From: Lachnospiraceae bacterium
Lineage (GTDB): Bacteria; Bacillota; Clostridia; Lachnospirales; Lachnospiraceae
NCBI GenBank assembly: GCA_017480195.1
Contig: JAFVBE010000003.1
Span: forward strand, 1-64,000
Direction of reading: 5' to 3'
Length of the DNA stretch: 64,000 bases
Shown: positions 62,907 through 64,000 of the stretch, in pieces
Layout of the letters: each line of letters opens with the position of its first letter
Numbering within the stretch: the stretch's first letter is position 1
Position numbers and translations under genes: made by a program
The notes under the pieces: model-generated
Told to the model about the DNA's origin: nothing
Databases searched by the model: none
The model's input: the letters and a program-made list of their open reading frames with translations, nothing else

Positions 62907-64000
62907 AATATTAATGGTATGCATTATTATACTTGGAATCGCGGCTGTTATCTTAGGTGCCATACTGGCAGGCAGGTATCTGTATAATGCAGGCGCTGAC
63001 AGGAAACATGAGGAAACCACTACTGAGGAGACAACTGAAATCACAACAGAAGCTACTGAAACAACTACCGAAGAAACTACGGAGGAAATAACTACAGAAG
63101 AAGTCGCGGAAGCTACGCCGGATGATGCGGAATCGGAGGAGGATATAACTGCTCCCATACTGCTCGTGCTTAACAGCGAACCACAGATAAAGCAGTGGGA
63201 GAACTTCGATGTCCATAAATATATCGGTTATGCTGATGACTGGGATCCGACACCAACATTTGAAGTGGATGGAAATGTAGATACATCTACGCTTGGTTCA
63301 TATCCTCTTAGGATAACAATAACTGATGCTTCCGGTAATGTAACGGAGACTAATATGACGGTTGATGTCGTAACCGAGGTTACACAGGCACAGCCAAGAC
63401 CGGCTATAGAATTCTCGGATTTTATAAATACTTATAAGACCTCATCTACGGAGGTCGGCATAGATGTGTCAAGGTGGCAGGGCAGTATAGATTTTAATCT
63501 GGTTAAGGAAGCAGGCTGTGAGTTCGTCATCATAAGAGTCGGTGGCTATGATGACGGAGAGGTATATGTAGACAGCAACTATTACAGCAATATAAGAAAT
63601 GCCAAGGCGGCAGGACTTAAGGTCGGTATATACTATCACGCTGAGGAAAGCAGTATAGAGGAGGTTAAGGATAATGTTGCATGGCTTATGGGTGTGCTTG
63701 ACGGCGAGGAGCTGGATTTTCCTATAGCTTATGACTGGGAGGATTTTGCGAATTTTGAAAGCTACGAGATTAGTCTGCATGACATCAATGATATTTATGA
63801 GACCTTCTATGATGAGATAACCTCATACGGCTATGACGCTATGCTTTACAGCAGTAAAAATTTTCTGCAGATATTGTGGACTAACGAGAATAATACACCT
63901 GTATGGCTTGCACACTATATTGATAGAACGGACTATACCGGTGATTATATAATGTGGCAGAAGGGCAATACAGGAAGGATAGCCGGTATAAGTGGGGATG
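62881..64000 (+). CDS. GH25 muramidase with Ig-like domain (3' end outside window)
   Basis: ATG 62881 (GAGGAAG upstream) lies inside the 3' end of the transglutaminase gene; 373 codons are visible with no stop. Order: membrane helix (about 7-30), a Thr/Glu-rich stalk (about 40-85), an Ig-like module of the DUF5011 type (about 90-165, ending DASGNVTETNMTV), then the GH25 domain. That domain begins GIDVSRWQGSIDF and has the catalytic acidic pair in PIAYDWEDF. GH25 enzymes cut the MurNAc-GlcNAc bond of peptidoglycan. It runs off the window edge. Confidence 0.92.
   Translation, partial: MNRNRIIIKILMVCIIILGIAAVILGAILAGRYLYNAGADRKHEETTTEETTEITTEATETTTEETTEEITTEEVAEATPDDAESEEDITAPILLVLNSEPQIKQWENFDVHKYIGYADDWDPTPTFEVDGNVDTSTLGSYPLRITITDASGNVTETNMTVDVVTEVTQAQPRPAIEFSDFINTYKTSSTEVGIDVSRWQGSIDFNLVKEAGCEFVIIRVGGYDDGEVYVDSNYYSNIRNAKAAGLKVGIYYHAEESSIEEVKDNVAWLMGVLDGEELDFPIAYDWEDFANFESYEISLHDINDIYETFYDEITSYGYDAMLYSSKNFLQILWTNENNTPVWLAHYIDRTDYTGDYIMWQKGNTGRIAGISGD

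Overview
The window looks like a chromosomal segment of a Gram-positive anaerobe of the class Clostridia, most likely family Lachnospiraceae. The grounds are moderately low GC, strong AGGAGG-type ribosome sites, a SCIFF (six-cysteine) ranthipeptide with its radical-SAM maturase beside a fused SecDF, many small Cys-rich or Asn-rich proteins, and Lachnospiraceae-type envelope proteins. I cannot name a genus. No rRNA, tRNA, prophage or CRISPR array was seen.

Layout. 1-10.1 kb: a Ser/Thr phospho-signalling operon on the + strand (FHA protein with a Gln/Pro repeat array, PP2C phosphatase, membrane Ser/Thr kinase, membrane protein with nine Thr-x-Val/Ile-Leu motifs, 1781-residue Ig-like surface protein). 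10.1-12.8 kb: HAD hydrolase, PII-like protein with a cation/proton antiporter, four-helix membrane protein. 13-24 kb: conserved block scfA-scfB-secDF, then recJ-apt-relA. It is interrupted by about 1.2 kb of non-coding DNA holding a long structured hairpin element, five 53-bp tandem repeats and a decayed gene, followed by a 1-kb Rpn-type nuclease unit with perfect 17-bp terminal inverted repeats. A second copy of the hairpin element follows relA.

24-36.7 kb: housekeeping and repair genes (cytidylate-kinase-like, rhodanese, two rRNA methyltransferases, papain-like protease, rdgB, phosphodiesterase, aldo/keto reductase, ABC exporter, HMGL-type aldolase, two paralogous CxxxCxxCxxC mini-proteins, YugP-like zinc peptidase). 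36.7-42 kb is more accessory: a coiled-coil/HTH protein with RhuM, an epimerase, a lipase-like hydrolase, a remnant ORF, and a DUF3800 gene with a structured RNA leader. 42-45 kb: a BlaI/M56 pair with a clear promoter and operator, in which the M56 protein carries an RCC1-like C-terminal domain.

45-64 kb: 3-hydroxyacyl-CoA dehydrogenase, an HTH protein with an atypical kinase-LRR receptor, a sorted surface protein, a DUF4143-type ATPase, a MacB-like ABC pair, a DUF4230 protein, a GGDEF/EAL protein, and a metal-transport operon (znuC-znuB-lipoprotein) behind a near-perfect 27-bp palindrome. This runs into a transglutaminase-like protein and a GH25 muramidase cut by the window end. Recurrent themes are envelope biology, phospho-signalling and RNA or DNA hairpin elements between genes. 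Best candidates for something undescribed are the paired covarying hairpin elements, the DUF3800 RNA leader, the Thr-x-x-Leu array beside the FHA/kinase genes, and the TIR-bounded nuclease unit.
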